A stretch of 64,000 nt of DNA from contig NC_060118.1 of assembly GCF_021155765.1 (NCBI RefSeq), positions 9,111,646-9,175,645 of the forward strand, read 5' to 3'. Both the position numbers and the translations under genes were made by a program. The stretch is from Diprion similis. Its lineage: Eukaryota; Arthropoda; Insecta; Hymenoptera; Diprionidae. Shown here piece after piece: positions 12,916-26,438 of the stretch (position 1 is its first letter; every line of letters begins with the position of its first letter). The notes under the pieces are model-generated. The model was given only the letters and a program-made list of their open reading frames with translations. It was not told the DNA's origin and did no database searches.

Positions 12916-13634
12916 ATATATATATAAATATGTATTCACGTCAATTCATCATGGATATTACGTTATACATATAACATAACGTACTACGTCTAATAATACA
13001 TGTATATAATTATACTATACGTATATGTATACATAACTACGTATATAGACGCGGATATTAAATTTGTACTACGTACATTAAGGGGAAAAGTAAACCCGTT
13101 GATACAGATTATAGGTTATGAAAATGTCATAGAGGGGTTGACGATTTATTTTCATTTGTATAACATTCTGCACCGAATTCAAACACCGCTAATCGCTGCG
13201 GGGAAATCAATGTTATATTCGAACGTTTTTCAATTGTTTGGTAATTAAGAAATAATTAATGTAACGCAAAATCCGTACAATCATTTCTTTAAAATATCGT
13301 TTTATACTAATCCTGAGATAAAAAATAAATAAATAAAAAAGAATTCCGATTTTACAACTCGTGAAATATTTTTTCAAAATTAAAACTGCTTTCTCGCGTC
13401 TGATATCTCGACGACAAATTTTTCAACGATTCTCGACGAAAATAACACTCTCCACCAAAGTTATAAATCTCCTAAGTAAAATATTAGCTTTTTGTTGGAA
13501 AAAAAAAAAAAAAAAAAAAAGAATAAAAGAAAATCGCGAGGTTTACAGTAAAACTACATTCGTTACGAAAATTCTTCTCAAGAAAGAAAATTTTGATTTA
13601 TTGTCTTCATTTCACATCATTGAACATTATATTC

Positions 13635-13837
13635 TAGGTCTATGCGGTTAATCGATTAATCGAAATGATCGATTAATTATTTATTCGAACACGAAATAAA
13701 AACTTCAAATTAATCGATTAATAGAAAAAGAAAGCAATTAATGAAAAACATCGATTAATCAGAATAAAAAAAAAAAATAAATTAAAAAAAAACAATTAAT
13801 CGATCAATTCGATCAATCGATCAATCGCACGGCCCTA
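13635..13837. repeat. MITE rich in ATCGATTAATCG
   Basis: The left end TAGGTCTATGCGGTTAATCG matches the reverse complement of the right end, TAGGGCCGTGCGATTGATCG. The interior repeats ATCGATTAA-type words. It is probably a small non-autonomous DNA transposon; the superfamily is unknown. Confidence 0.55.
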
Positions 13838-14096
13838 CTGTATTCGTTTATATAGTGTAATAAAATCTACACTCACAGTCAGATTAAGCAAATCATTGAA
13901 TTTACAAATATTTCTTTCGTTGGTATTACCATGTCGCATGCAAAAAGCGACTCGCAATCGTCGTGAAATAATTAGAAATAATTATAACAATTATAACAAA
14001 TTTATACACACGTCATTATAATACACAATTTATAATATACGTATAGTATAATAATAACAACACAAATAAAAGTAGGCTCCATCGTACAGAGACTAA

Positions 14097-14310
14097 TTAG
14101 CCAATGATCGAATGATTTAACGCGCATGCGTTAAAATTCTAGAACAAAATCAGTCGTTTCGTCAGGTTTACCAACCGTCGTAAGTTCAGAGATGACAAGC
14201 TACAGCGATGTATGTAACCTCAAGAATGTTGCTCGCCCTGACAAAACAAAACTACGTTTCAATTCTGCAATTTTGGCGCATTCGCGTTAAATCATTCGAC
14301 CATTAGCCAA
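14097..14310. repeat. MITE with long terminal inverted repeats
   Basis: The left arm TTAGCCAATGATCGAATG followed by ATTTAACGCG matches the right arm in reverse complement (TTGGCTAATGGTCGAATG, then ATTTAACGCG) over about 45 bases. It contains CGCGCATGCG. No coding potential. Confidence 0.65.
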
Positions 14311-14476
14311 TCACTCTGCGGTATATACATAATATAAATGAATTGTAAGAAACAATAGGATAATCTCGAAAGAGAGACGAAAAGAAAAGAAATGGCAAGC
14401 ATATATAGATATATCTGATATTGAAAATCAGGAAGAATATATATATATATAAATTATACGATCTGAAGATTATTTA

Positions 14477-14493
14477 GGGGGGGGGGGGGGGGG
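14477..14493. repeat. Poly-G tract
   Basis: Seventeen consecutive G in AT-rich DNA. Confidence 0.9.
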
Positions 14494-15117
14494 ATTAGTA
14501 AAGATAAAAATAAATCTATCACAACGGCGTCTGTATGTATATAAAATAATAATAATGATAATGATAATAATAATAATATTAATAATAATAACAACAATAA
14601 AATATAAAATAATAAGAATAATAATATTAATATTAATAATGATAATAGTAGTAATAATTAATGAATCGATTCAATCTTATGTCTAAAAATAATTCCGTTA
14701 TTTCTTTTCAAAATTTTTGAGCAATAATTTCTCACTATAGGATTAACCTTTATCTTTATCGAAGAATAAACAATTATCGAGGATATATATGAACGGTCAT
14801 AATTTCATCTTTTAAGTTTACGGATAACTATCGTTCTAGTCATTGTTATTGTTATCGTTGTTGTTGTTATTATTATGAAATAAAAAAAAAATTTCCATCA
14901 AGCACAATATAGAATAGTAACAACAACAACAGTAATAATAATGGTTTGATAAACAATTGCGATCAGATACCGTGCGATCGTCGCTCGTTGCGTCGTATAT
15001 GTTTATAATATAATATAATATAATATAATATAATAAAATAAAGTATAATATAATATAATGTATTATACATGCATCCATCATATGTTATACATAAAATATA
15101 ATTTAATAATACACAAT

Positions 15118-15333
15118 TTAGTGCGCGTGCGTCGAGTCGTTCGATTTTTATTGACCGATTGGTTACCTTGCCTTAACGCAATACCAATCGCGAGTATCAG
15201 AAAATGTCCCTAGGAGTCCACAACTAAGAATGGGCTCCTAGGGAAATTTTCTGACAGTCGCGATTGGTATTAAACGTTAAGGCGTCAACCGATCGGCCAT
15301 TAAAATTCTAAAGAATTGACGCACGCGCATAAA
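15118..15333. repeat. Palindromic MITE, arms of about 100 bp
   Basis: The two arms pair from GTGCGCGTGCGTC at the outside to CCCTAGGAG near the centre (about 15222), with a loop of a dozen bases. Shared inner blocks include ATACCAATCGCGA and TCAGAAAAT. The structure is almost fully self-complementary and would form a hairpin if transcribed. Confidence 0.75.
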
Positions 15334-16156
15334 GTTCGGACTTTCCTCGTGGACACACTATACACTCTAATAGCGTAAGGACTTATGCACCATTCATTAT
15401 ACAACCTTTTACCGTAAAATTTAAAAAGGAGTTTCCTTTTAGTTTTCAACTGTCGCGGAAGTCAAGGGGATACGTTCAAAAAGGTTGAAATTCAAAAATG
15501 GACCAACCAACAATAAAAGGTCGTAAGTACTAATTCACTGATGACTCTGTTATTTTTTTATTTTTTTTTTGAAAGAGAAAATGGATGAAAAAATTTTAAA
15601 CACCCTTCCCAAAATCCACGAATCTTTACGTTCCAAACGATTTTCACGCGTTTGCGGAAAAATAAAAAACTGGCGGATACAACCTCATACCTATACGTCC
15701 GATGTTAATTTTTTTACGCAAATATAAAAGTTTTTTTTATAAATTCTTCCCGATATCGATAAATCTTCATATTTCGAAGCTTTTGACATCGTTTGCGCAA
15801 AATAAAAAAAAATAAAAATTAAAAAAAACTCACAAATGTGATAAAACAAAAATATATTTTGTTGCTGAAAGGGAGCGTATCCACCAAACATAAGGCTTTT
15901 TAAAACCTTCATTTATTTTTTACGCTGATTTTCGTGCATTTATACGTTTTTACTGTTTTTGTAGCGAATGCAGAGAGAAAAAAAAAAATTACTACGCTCA
16001 CTCAATGATAAACCCGTCACGAAAACGTGATCTGTGAAAAAATTCTCCTTTAGGTTGAAAAAAAAAAAGTTAAAAAAAAAAGAACCAAATCAAAATTAAT
16101 GATATTTAAAAGGAACCTTAAAAAATCATTTGAAATTTGACCATCCAATGAAATGC

Positions 16157-16194
<38 letters not shown>

Positions 16195-16963
16195 CTAATT
16201 GCGTATACATATATTAGGAGCCATTCGTTAATTACGCAAGGGTCTAAAGGTGGAGGGGCGGTTTAAAAAATCTACACGCGACCTTATCTCAGGACAGGTG
16301 GGCGAGGAGGGAGGCAAAAGTTATTCTTACAAAAAAAAATTAGAGAAAAAATCGGAAAGAAAATTTGCGAGCATTTGCAGAAAAAATTTTCCATTCGGAC
16401 GTTTCAAAAACTGTAATATTTGTTTCATCGTTTTTATTATACACAATTTCATATGTACGTATATTGTTATTGTAGAAAAAAAAAAAAATTTCATCTCACA
16501 ATAAGTTTATCCAAAATCGTATAAATTTGTTCATATTCGCGAAAACTGTAGATAAAATCATACGTAAAAAGTTAGAAGAGGAGAGGGTAGGGGTGGGGGG
16601 TTAAAAATGGCTAGAATCATCCTTACGTAACTAATGAATGACCCCTTATAAACAACATTTATATCTTTTGATGGCGAAGTCATAATCGAGGGTCGGATCA
16701 ATACCGGTATTAACAATAATATTAACAGCTGATTTCGGTTATGTTGTTAGATTAAAAGGGCCGTCCGGAAGCCGAACGGGTTCAAGAGAAACGTGATACG
16801 TTTTCAAGTGTCCGAGAACGTCGTCGTCGCGTCGGCCCAATAATATCGCGAATACCAACCCCGTCCATTAAACACCTGTTAAAACGTGTCGCTTCGAAGT
16901 GTATTAATTGGTGATAAGGAAGGCCAACAAAATGAATTTTCTTACTTTGACGTTACTTTTGAA

Positions 16964-16964
<1 letters not shown>

Positions 16965-16998
<34 letters not shown>
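16965..16998. repeat. (AAAT)n microsatellite
   Basis: About eight AAAT units. Confidence 0.85.
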
Positions 16999-18219
16999 AA
17001 TTTGATAAAAATAAATGAACATACATTCATATTACTTATAAAAGTTTCGTCTCGTCGTTATTACGTTGAACAAAAAAATAAGACGAGATCAAACTTTTAC
17101 AAGTATTATGAATGTATGTATTATTTTTTTTTTTTTTTTTTTTTTTTTAACTTATTATTCCATGTATACAATCAAAATTTATTTATTAATTTATTTATTT
17201 AAATATAAACTCAAAGGAAGAAGCAAAAAAAAAAAAAAAAATTCTCTTCAACCGTGATTAATTATTATTTTTACATATAACAGTAATTTTAACGCGAAAC
17301 TTAGATTTGTTTGATAATTATTGTTATTCGTTACAATAAATGTTTAAAGAAGTAGGTAATTTTTCTTAAAATCTTAAATATCCTTCTGATTTAACTAAAA
17401 AAGCAAACTTTATCTAATAAAAATATTTTTTCTTTCACAAGTTGCGTGGAAAAGATTTTAATTCATGTATACGTATATACGTATATCACACCCGCGTTAC
17501 GCGTGCGAGAAACAATTTTTTATAATCTTTCAACCGCACGTGTATCTTATTTTTATTTATTTATTTATTTATTTATCTCTCATTAGTTTTATCATTGTGA
17601 TTATTATTATGATTATTATTTTAATTTATTGTTCGAAAAAAAATGGAATCAAAAGAGTATGTGGAAAACAAAAAAAAAAAAATAAGAAAATGAAAGATTA
17701 AAAATAATAAGAAAATTAAAATCCAACAGATATTTTATCGACAATTGTGACATATAAATATTATAAAAATATAATATCTAGATCGTATTTATTATACAAC
17801 AGGAGCTAGGTTAAAATTTAAACTATCTCTCGTGCTCGGCTGTAAAAGTGTAAAGAGAAAAATAAAAACATGAAAAAACAAAGAAATCAGTATTTGCACA
17901 GGATTTTTGTTGTACTATATATACAATATAAATATATATATATATACACGCACACACACACACACACATATAAATATACATGACATTCAACATGAGCACG
18001 ATTTTCCCCTTCTTTTCTTTCTTTCGAAACCACTTTTGTCGTTGTTGTTCTATTTTCTCGTTTTCTTTCATTAATTTTCATTTTCCTATTTCAACCGGGC
18101 AAATTCTTTCGCCAATTTATTTTTCCCTTTCTAGCTTCCCCGCGAATTATCTACGGGAATTAATGAATAATTCAAATTCAGGGTGGCCAACACGCAACGC
18201 GTACCGATATACCTACATT

Positions 18220-18255
<36 letters not shown>

Positions 18256-19171
18256 GAAATTCCACGCCACTCAGTAAACGTATAACCAAACTAAAATTTT
18301 TGAAATTTCATCAAAGATGTTTCTTACGTTAGAAAAACACTTAAAAACCATCGTAAGAATGAATTTCAATTTTTTTCAATCACTCGTCTTTACCTCATGA
18401 ACTTTTAATCCCATTTCAAAAACACTGGAATCGATTTTTTTTTTTTTTTTAATTTTCTTTCTCAAAATGAGAAAAAAAAAACATTTCGTTCCCGAAACGA
18501 AACATTTTTACCCAAGACTTAGAGCGGAAGAACGTTTTCTGTTATTTCTCTTATCGTTTTTGATCATGATTTTAACGGGTTTTTTCTTCTTTTTTTTCTT
18601 CTTTTCTTCTTTTTTTTTTTCTTTTGTTCCTTCAATACCATACCTGTTCCAAATCAGCGACAAAAATATGCGAAAGGAAAAAAAAAAAAAAAAGGACCGA
18701 GGTATATTTCAGGACTAAAGAAACAGAGAAAAAAGGAATCCGTAATCAAAATCGGCGATGCGGCACGTGTATCAGGTACACTAGATTTGAGACGGGTACG
18801 AAAAACTGGTAAAAAAAAGCGATTTAAGAAATGTAAAAAATGATGAGAAAAATTGAAAAAAAAAAAAAAAAAGCAAGAAATAGAAATTCAAGAAAACACC
18901 CTTTCACTACGAATCTCGCGTGAATATGTTTACAATGTTTTTGAGACGTGTTCCAAAAATTTGTAGAGTAAAGAGACTATAGTGTTGGAAATAATTGGGA
19001 AGTTCTTTATTTTTTTTTTCCTTCTTTTCGGAACGTTATCAGGGGTCGTAACAACATAGGAAAATTACTTTATGAAATTAAAAAAATTTCATGCGAGTCA
19101 ACAGTTTACCGAATTGGCGTGTAAAGCACCGCGTACGTCCGTGTGCATACATATATATATATATATATACA

Positions 19172-19819
19172 TTAGACTGGATCAAAAAAAAATAACTTTT
19201 TTTTTTTAATGGTATACTGAAAATATTGTTCAAGATGACGAAAAAGAAATACCATAAAAATTTCAGATTTTAATATTGATATTCAGAGGTGCCTCATCGC
19301 GATTTTCTACTTTCCATAAGAATAACATGGCAAAAATGGTTCTTGCTCCTTGCGATTTTTATAACTAGATAACGACGCGTCGTACAGAAAATTCATAAAC
19401 ATGTTTTTGTAGGAAATTGAACGTTCTACAAAAAAGGTCTCTTGTCATTTTACGATAAGTCTACTCCTTCAAAAGTTATTTGAGGTCCTTTGCTGATATT
19501 TGACCTTAAATAACTTTTGAAGGAGTAGACTTATCGTAAAATGACAAGAAACCTTTTTTGTAGAACGTTCAATTTCCTACAAAAACATGTTTATCAATTT
19601 TTTGTACGACGCGTCGTTATCTAGTTATAAAAATCGCAAGGAGCAAGAACCATTTTTGCCATGTTATTCTTATGGAAAGTAGAAAATCGCGATGAGGCAC
19701 CTCTGAATATCAATATTAAAATCTGAAATTTTTATGGTATTTCTTTTTCGTCATCTTGAACAATATTTTCAGTATAACAATAAAAAATAAAAAAAGTCAA
19801 TTTTTTTGATACAGTCTAA
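19172..19819. repeat. Near-perfect 648-bp fold-back element
   Basis: The element begins TTAGACTGGATC and ends GATACAGTCTAA. The two arms, each about 310 bases, are almost identical in reverse complement up to a short loop near 19495 (for example TTATCGTAAAATGACAAG on the right against its complement on the left). TATACA precedes it and TAAACA follows, a 6-bp duplication with one change. A much older relative is at 24448-25084. The low arm divergence means recent insertion or recent arm correction. Confidence 0.85.
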
Positions 19820-20594
19820 TAAACATACATACATATATATAAAGATTTACATCCGCGTATATTTTGAATAATCCAATCGTCGAAACGACTTGAAAAATTT
19901 GACCAAATTGAAAATCATTCCCCCTCATCCTGCATGCATACGTAGTAATCATATTTATCCGCATTATAAATATCCGTTCTTCATATCGCATTTTATTATA
20001 CGTGATGAATGTAATATAATACAATACAATATAGTATAATATAATATTAGGTATAACAAAGAAGAAGACAAAAAAATCGCAACATCACGTATAACGCAAA
20101 CTTTATTATTTGTATATACGCGTATTATCTACATATTAGTGAATAACAATATGTGGTAGTAATAATAGTAATGATAATAATAATGATGATAATAATAACA
20201 ATAACAATCATCACCATCTTCATCATCTTCATCATCGTCATCATTACCATAAAACAATCGCAATCGTGAGTATAATTCTAATTAAACAATCATCACAAAT
20301 AATAACGATTATACATACAGCAAATAACGCATTTTGCTAGTTAGAAAATTCGCATAATCGTTATAATATACATATATACTATATATATATCATACAAAGA
20401 TTTATTATATTATATTATATTGCATTATACATTACTATTACTATTATTATTGATGTAAAAAATGAGATTTAATGACAAAGAATTGCGAGAGGAAAAAAAA
20501 AAAAAAGTAGACAATTATAACAATACATAACATATAATTATGAAAGGCGACGTGAATTAGACGGAAACATTAGTGTGATGATGTAACGTGGGGG

Positions 20595-20597
<3 letters not shown>

Positions 20598-20634
<37 letters not shown>
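20598..20634. repeat. (GA)n microsatellite
   Basis: About 18 GA units. Confidence 0.9.
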
Positions 20635-20635
<1 letters not shown>

Positions 20636-21932
20636 ATGAGGCGCAAAGTGTATACATATAGATGTATTATTATTATTGTTATTGTTATTATTGTATGAAA
20701 CCCGATTGGACCGGAAAGTGCGGTATACTGTATATTATTGTATTGTATTGTATCAATTTAACCGATAATCCATTCAACGTCACTCTTGTGTATTGCAATT
20801 ACTTATATATATATATATATATATTCGATTATATATAAAAACTAACGTCCAGTGTGTGTCTACGCAACTGCGGAGAGGAAAAAAGGAATCAAAGTACATA
20901 TTGTGAAAATTTAAACTTTGGAGCTTTGGAAAAAAAAGAAGAGAAAAAATAATAATAATAATAAGAATAATATCAAAACACGTTAGTATCGCAATCAATT
21001 TAACAAGAAAAATGAGAAATAGAGAAAAAAGCGTTGCAACCAATATTATAAATATCGGCGAGAATGTGTACCTACTTTGAAAATAAAAATCCTTCTCATT
21101 TTATTAATATTATTATTATTATTGTTGTTAATATTATTGTTATTAGTCGAAACTGTTTCATTTCTTGATATGTGATCGAACGTTTAACGGAAAAGAGAAA
21201 GGAAAGAAAGAAAAAAAAACAACGATTATACGTGAGATTTTTGTCCGTATAAATCGCGAGTAACGATTCAAACGTTACACTTTCAAAAATTTCATATTGT
21301 AACATTTTACGTACGTAGTGTGTATAATAAAAAAGCACGAAAGTGTGAAAGGAAAATTATGCGGTATGAAAAGATTTTTTCAAAAATTAAAAACTATATA
21401 TATATATATATATAATAGTAATAATAATAATAACAATAATAATAATACCAATAACGATAATGATAAATAATATTAAAAATATATTAAACAAAATCGGTAA
21501 GCTCCTGATTGCATAATTATACGATATTACACACATACGTTATGTATGTATGTATGTATGTGTATGAATTTGAAAAAAAAAAAAAAAAAAAAATCACCTC
21601 AGCAAAAAAAGAGAAAAGAAAATTTATAAATACATGTATGATAATTAATTATTAGCTATAGATTATATTGATATGTGTATGTATATGTTGCAAAGGTTCG
21701 AAACTCCGAACTGATATCGCGATTTTGTTATTTGAAAAATTCAACATCCAAACGAAGAGAAAAAAGAAACAAGAAATTGAGGGTGTGGAAAAGAAAAGAG
21801 AAAAAAGAGAAAAAAAAAAAACAAAGAAAGAAAGAAAGAACGAAAAATTCAGGGACCCGCGGAGTAAATTATAATAATACGACGAATAAACGAATAATAA
21901 ATACACAAACGATGTAGCTTGCAGATATTTTC

Positions 21933-21936
<4 letters not shown>

Positions 21937-21983
<47 letters not shown>
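21937..21983. repeat. (GA)n microsatellite
   Basis: About 23 GA units; the other strand gives a Ser/Leu repeat frame that is not a gene. Confidence 0.9.
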
Positions 21984-21985
<2 letters not shown>

Positions 21986-24447
21986 TAAAAGAAAAAGCTT
22001 ATCATGATTATTATTATTATTATTATTACAATTCTTACTATGATAACGATCATTGTTATTATTTTCCTTGTTCTCGTTATATTATTACAAGGTAAAGAAA
22101 AAAAAAAAAAAATCCTTCCTTTTGTTCATTCGATTATTAATCCAAGTACTTTGTATGAAAATCTTACTTCGAGTCGACAAATAATGATGTTGCAGCTTTA
22201 TAAAACGAAATAATTGATTAATCGACGCAGAATAAAGGAAAAAAAAAAAAAAAAAAAAAAAAGAAGAAGAGTTGAAAACAAGCGTTTGACAAAAAAAAAA
22301 AAGGGAAGGAAAAAAAGAAAAAAAACGAAAATCACGGGACCATTTCGCTAGCGATTTTTATTATGAATCACCCCGTTGCGATTACGATTATGTATGTAAA
22401 AAATTTCCAATTTCAGTTTCATTAAGTACAGCAAATGTATGCAAAAAAAAAAAAAAAAAAAAAAAACACTCTCGCAGCAAGTATTATACTTTTTTCAATT
22501 TAATCTGACATTGGACAAAAGCTGACAAAGCTTAACGTATAAAAATCAAAAATCATGTAACTTTAATACTCCAAGAGACATGAACATGCATAATAAGTGG
22601 AAAAAATTTAATTTCATTATTTTTCGTATCGCTATCACGTATATAAATACAAATTAATTATTTGCGCATAAACAATTACATTTTAATTATGTATATGCAT
22701 ATATGTATATTCGTCTGCAGGCAGCATCGAAAAGTGTATCTATTTCCAAATTTATAAAATCGCGTATTATTATTACGCATTTGAAAAATATTATATTATA
22801 TTATATATTATTATATTATTATATTATTATATTGTGCATATACCGTATCGCGCTTAATCGCACGGATCGACGCGATTAAACAATAATTATTGTTAAATTA
22901 AGATATAATATTGCATAATTACCGTTAGTTGATGTAAATTACTTAGGGATCGGGATAATCTTTCAAACTTTTGTATTTTCATTCATCGGTTTTTATTCAT
23001 TTATTTATATTTCTTCAATAATAATTCTTTGTTCTTTCTCAGTGTTGGAAGAAGTCAAAAGAGAAAAAAAAAAAAATTTATATATATATATATATATAAA
23101 TCGTGCGATATTATTAAAACTGAATTTGAACGGAAAAAAAAAATCTATGTATTAGCATACATATAGCGTATAACAAATAAATGGTAATAATCGGCAAAAA
23201 TGGCGAGAATCGGAGAAAATATATATAATTTTTCTTTTCTCCCTATCTTTTATTCAATTGATTTAGAAGAAAATTATTTCATAGACTGTAATTATAATTA
23301 TAATATAAAATTAAAAGCGATATTGAATTAACGTCATCATTACCTGATCACCATCGTCATTATATGATAATTAATACTGTTATTATTAATCTAGGTCCGG
23401 TTATAATTATATAGTATATACATATATATACATATATATATATATATATGGAAATTATATATATATACTAAAAATTAAGGTAAAATAATAATTAATTACG
23501 ATATAATTATATTACATAATTTCGAATTAATTCTAAAGAAATACGAAACTAAGAAGAAAAAGAAAAAAAAAAAAGAAGAAAATGTAAGAAAAGAAAGGAA
23601 AAAAAAACGAAAACATGGAAAAGAAGTCTAATAACAATAACCTGCAACTCGAACATTTCTCAATATATGTCTGCAATCATGTATTATAGAAGGTATTGAT
23701 TTGATTCAATAAAAAATATGAAAAATAGTATATTCAGATGAATTCATTTGCTTATTGCAATAACATTTCAATGATACCCCTTCATCTCTCTCCCTCTCTC
23801 TCTACTGAAATAAATCCCGCAAGCCCGATACGATAATAAGATTAAAGGAAAATAAAAAAAAAAAATTAAAAAATCTTATTCTTTTTCAAATGAAATAGAA
23901 AAAAAAGAAATTTCGTCGCAAGTGAAAAAAAAAAAAAATAAAAAAAAAAACATGTTTGTTGGGGGGGAAAAAAAAGAACAAAAAAAAAACCGTAAATAAA
24001 ACAATAATAATCATCGCCGTCACGTGTCACCTGTTGAAAGAAAATTCTTCCGCATATTTCTAACAAACAGGGAACAAATAACGCGACGATAATTAATTCA
24101 TCATTCGTATAATATATTTATGATATATATTTATTTGCGCATTATGTGTAGTAATAATAATAATAATAATAACAACAAAATACAATAAAAATGGCCCTGA
24201 TTCTATATTCAGAAACTATAATGATAAATTTATTTCAACTGCGACGGGGTCTGAGGCATTTATCGAAGACATTATAATATGTATACGTAGATAGGTAAGT
24301 AAGTTTTTATTGTTATTCCTCTTCCTACGTAAATCTGAGAGAAAGAGAAAATATATCTCGTGTGTGTTTGTGTGTTTGTAACAAACGGTAAGTAACGAAG
24401 TGTGGGAGAATAAACGGGGGGGGGGGAGAGAACAAATGCAAGACAAA

Positions 24448-25083
24448 CAAAACTGTATAAAAAAAAACGACTATTTTTTTTTTTCGAAAGTCAAGTTCAA
24501 AATATTGTACCAAATGACGACAAAAAAGATATTGTCCAAATTTCAGCTCTTGATGTATTAATATTTAAGATTTGCATAATCTCGATTTTCCGTTTACCGT
24601 TTAAATAACTTGGGAAATTGTTTTTTTTTTTTTTTTTTTTTTTTTTTTTCCAGGGAATTCAACGCTCTTAGAAAAGCGACGTCTCTTATCATTTTATCAT
24701 AAATTCTATACTCTTTCAAAACTTATTTAAGATCCTTTGTTGACCTTATGATCTTGAATAACTTTCGAAAGATTAGATTTATCATAAAACGATAAGAGAC
24801 TTCTTTTGTAAAAGCGTTCAATTCCCTAACAAAAAAAGAAACAAATACCTTCCGTTCTTATCAGTAAACTAACACCTTGACCAAGAGTTTACAAGATTCT
24901 CAAAGTTTGAAAGAAAAAAAATTGCCAAACTTATTTAGACTGGGGAACAAAAAAAAATCGCAATAAGAGTTCAAACTTAATGACAGCAGCTCGTCTTTTC
25001 ATCATTTCGAACAATATTCTCAGCTTCAATTTTGAAAAAAAAAAAAAAAAAAAAAATCGACAGATTTCTTTTTATACAGTCTA

Positions 25084-25084
<1 letters not shown>
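24448..25084. repeat. Diverged copy of the 19172 fold-back family
   Basis: Core blocks match the 19172 element (CTCTTATCATTTTATCATAA, ATTTAAGATCCTTTGTTGACC), and the right end is CAGTCTAA followed by TATACA. The left end has decayed (ACTGTATAAAAA). A second internal TTAGACTG at 24935 suggests rearrangement or nesting. Confidence 0.6.
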
Positions 25085-25124
<40 letters not shown>

Positions 25125-25912
25125 TATATATATAAATATATACTAAACACAGCGCAAGTATATGATATATACTTATAATATGAGTGCATGTGTGTGTCTG
25201 TGTGTTGTAACAGTAGAATATATGTATGTATGTATATATTTAATATATAATATAAATATAGATGTCTATGCAGGTAGGTAATGTATACCTATTTAAATTG
25301 GCACTGACAACAACACCAAGACTGTCACCAGAAAAAATTTATTAACCGTCCGATAAACACGAATATATGTATCGATAAGACGATGATTAATCATCATTCG
25401 ATAAATTATTAACTTCGTTATATATTTCGTCTAAAAACCTTTAACGCTGTAGTCAAAAACGCGTTTTTAAATAGAGGATAAAAATAAATAAATATACAAT
25501 ATATAATATATATATATATATAAAGTATAAAGAGATTGCAGATGATTAAACAAATTGATAATCACACGGATGAAATAAACGATTGAAATTGATTTCGATG
25601 TAAAGAAGTGATTAAATCTATATATTATATATTATGTACGAATATATATTTAATAATTCCTCTCTCGCGCGATAATTATGCGGTAAGTATAATTAAACAG
25701 TGGAATGAGATTAAACCGTTGATTGTATGGTTTGTAGGTGGTATCGATGGTTTGTCGTTGTAGTTGTGATGACGGTGGCGGTGGTGGTGGTGGTGGTTGT
25801 GGTTGTAGTAATAACAATAAGTTTAAAATGAGCAAACTTTGAATCACAGAGTAGGCAAAAACCCTAACTTAGCTATACAGCATATTATAAACCCTCGCTA
25901 ACAATAACGATA

Positions 25913-25947
25913 AAGATCAGAGATCAGAGATCAGAGATCAGAGATCA
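25913..25947. repeat. Tandem GATCAGA heptamer
   Basis: About five copies of a 7-bp unit. Confidence 0.8.
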
Positions 25948-26299
25948 ACGAATTATTCAACATGCAAAGTCAGAGCGGAGAGCGCCGAAATTACAAAGCC
26001 AAAGCCAAAGACCCTTCGCAGCCTTTTTCTCGTTTCAGAAATAACGTTTAACGTTTATTATCGATAATAATTTCATCATTATCATTATCATTATCATTAA
26101 TAATATTATTAATTATTATATCCTGCTATATATGTATCGTGATAACAAAAAATATATTTTACACAACTATTAATCATGATGTATATATGTATATATCGTA
26201 ATTATTTTTTGCATTTTTTAACTTTGTTTTCTTTCTTTTTTCTTTTTTTTTCTTTTTTTTTTTTTTTTTTGTTTCTCTTAATTTCTAATTATTTAATAC

Positions 26300-26330
<31 letters not shown>

Positions 26331-26438
26331 TTTCTTACTCGTTCTCTTCCCCGCTTTTTTCTATATCGTCTATTCATAGAATGTAGTTGTTCTTATACGT
26401 TAGCGTTAATCGTCCTCCGATTATTTCAACCGATCGGG

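Larger units (their letters stand above)
11607..26438. other. Gene-poor, simple-repeat-rich region
   Basis: No supportable coding exon was found on either strand between the dpr stop codon and the SNX6 stop codon. The stretch holds ATT/ATC runs (11637-11790), many A/T homopolymers, TA and GA runs, three MITEs and two fold-back elements. Part of it is presumably the dpr 3' UTR; several AATAAA hexamers occur but none can be chosen as the polyadenylation site. Confidence 0.6.
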
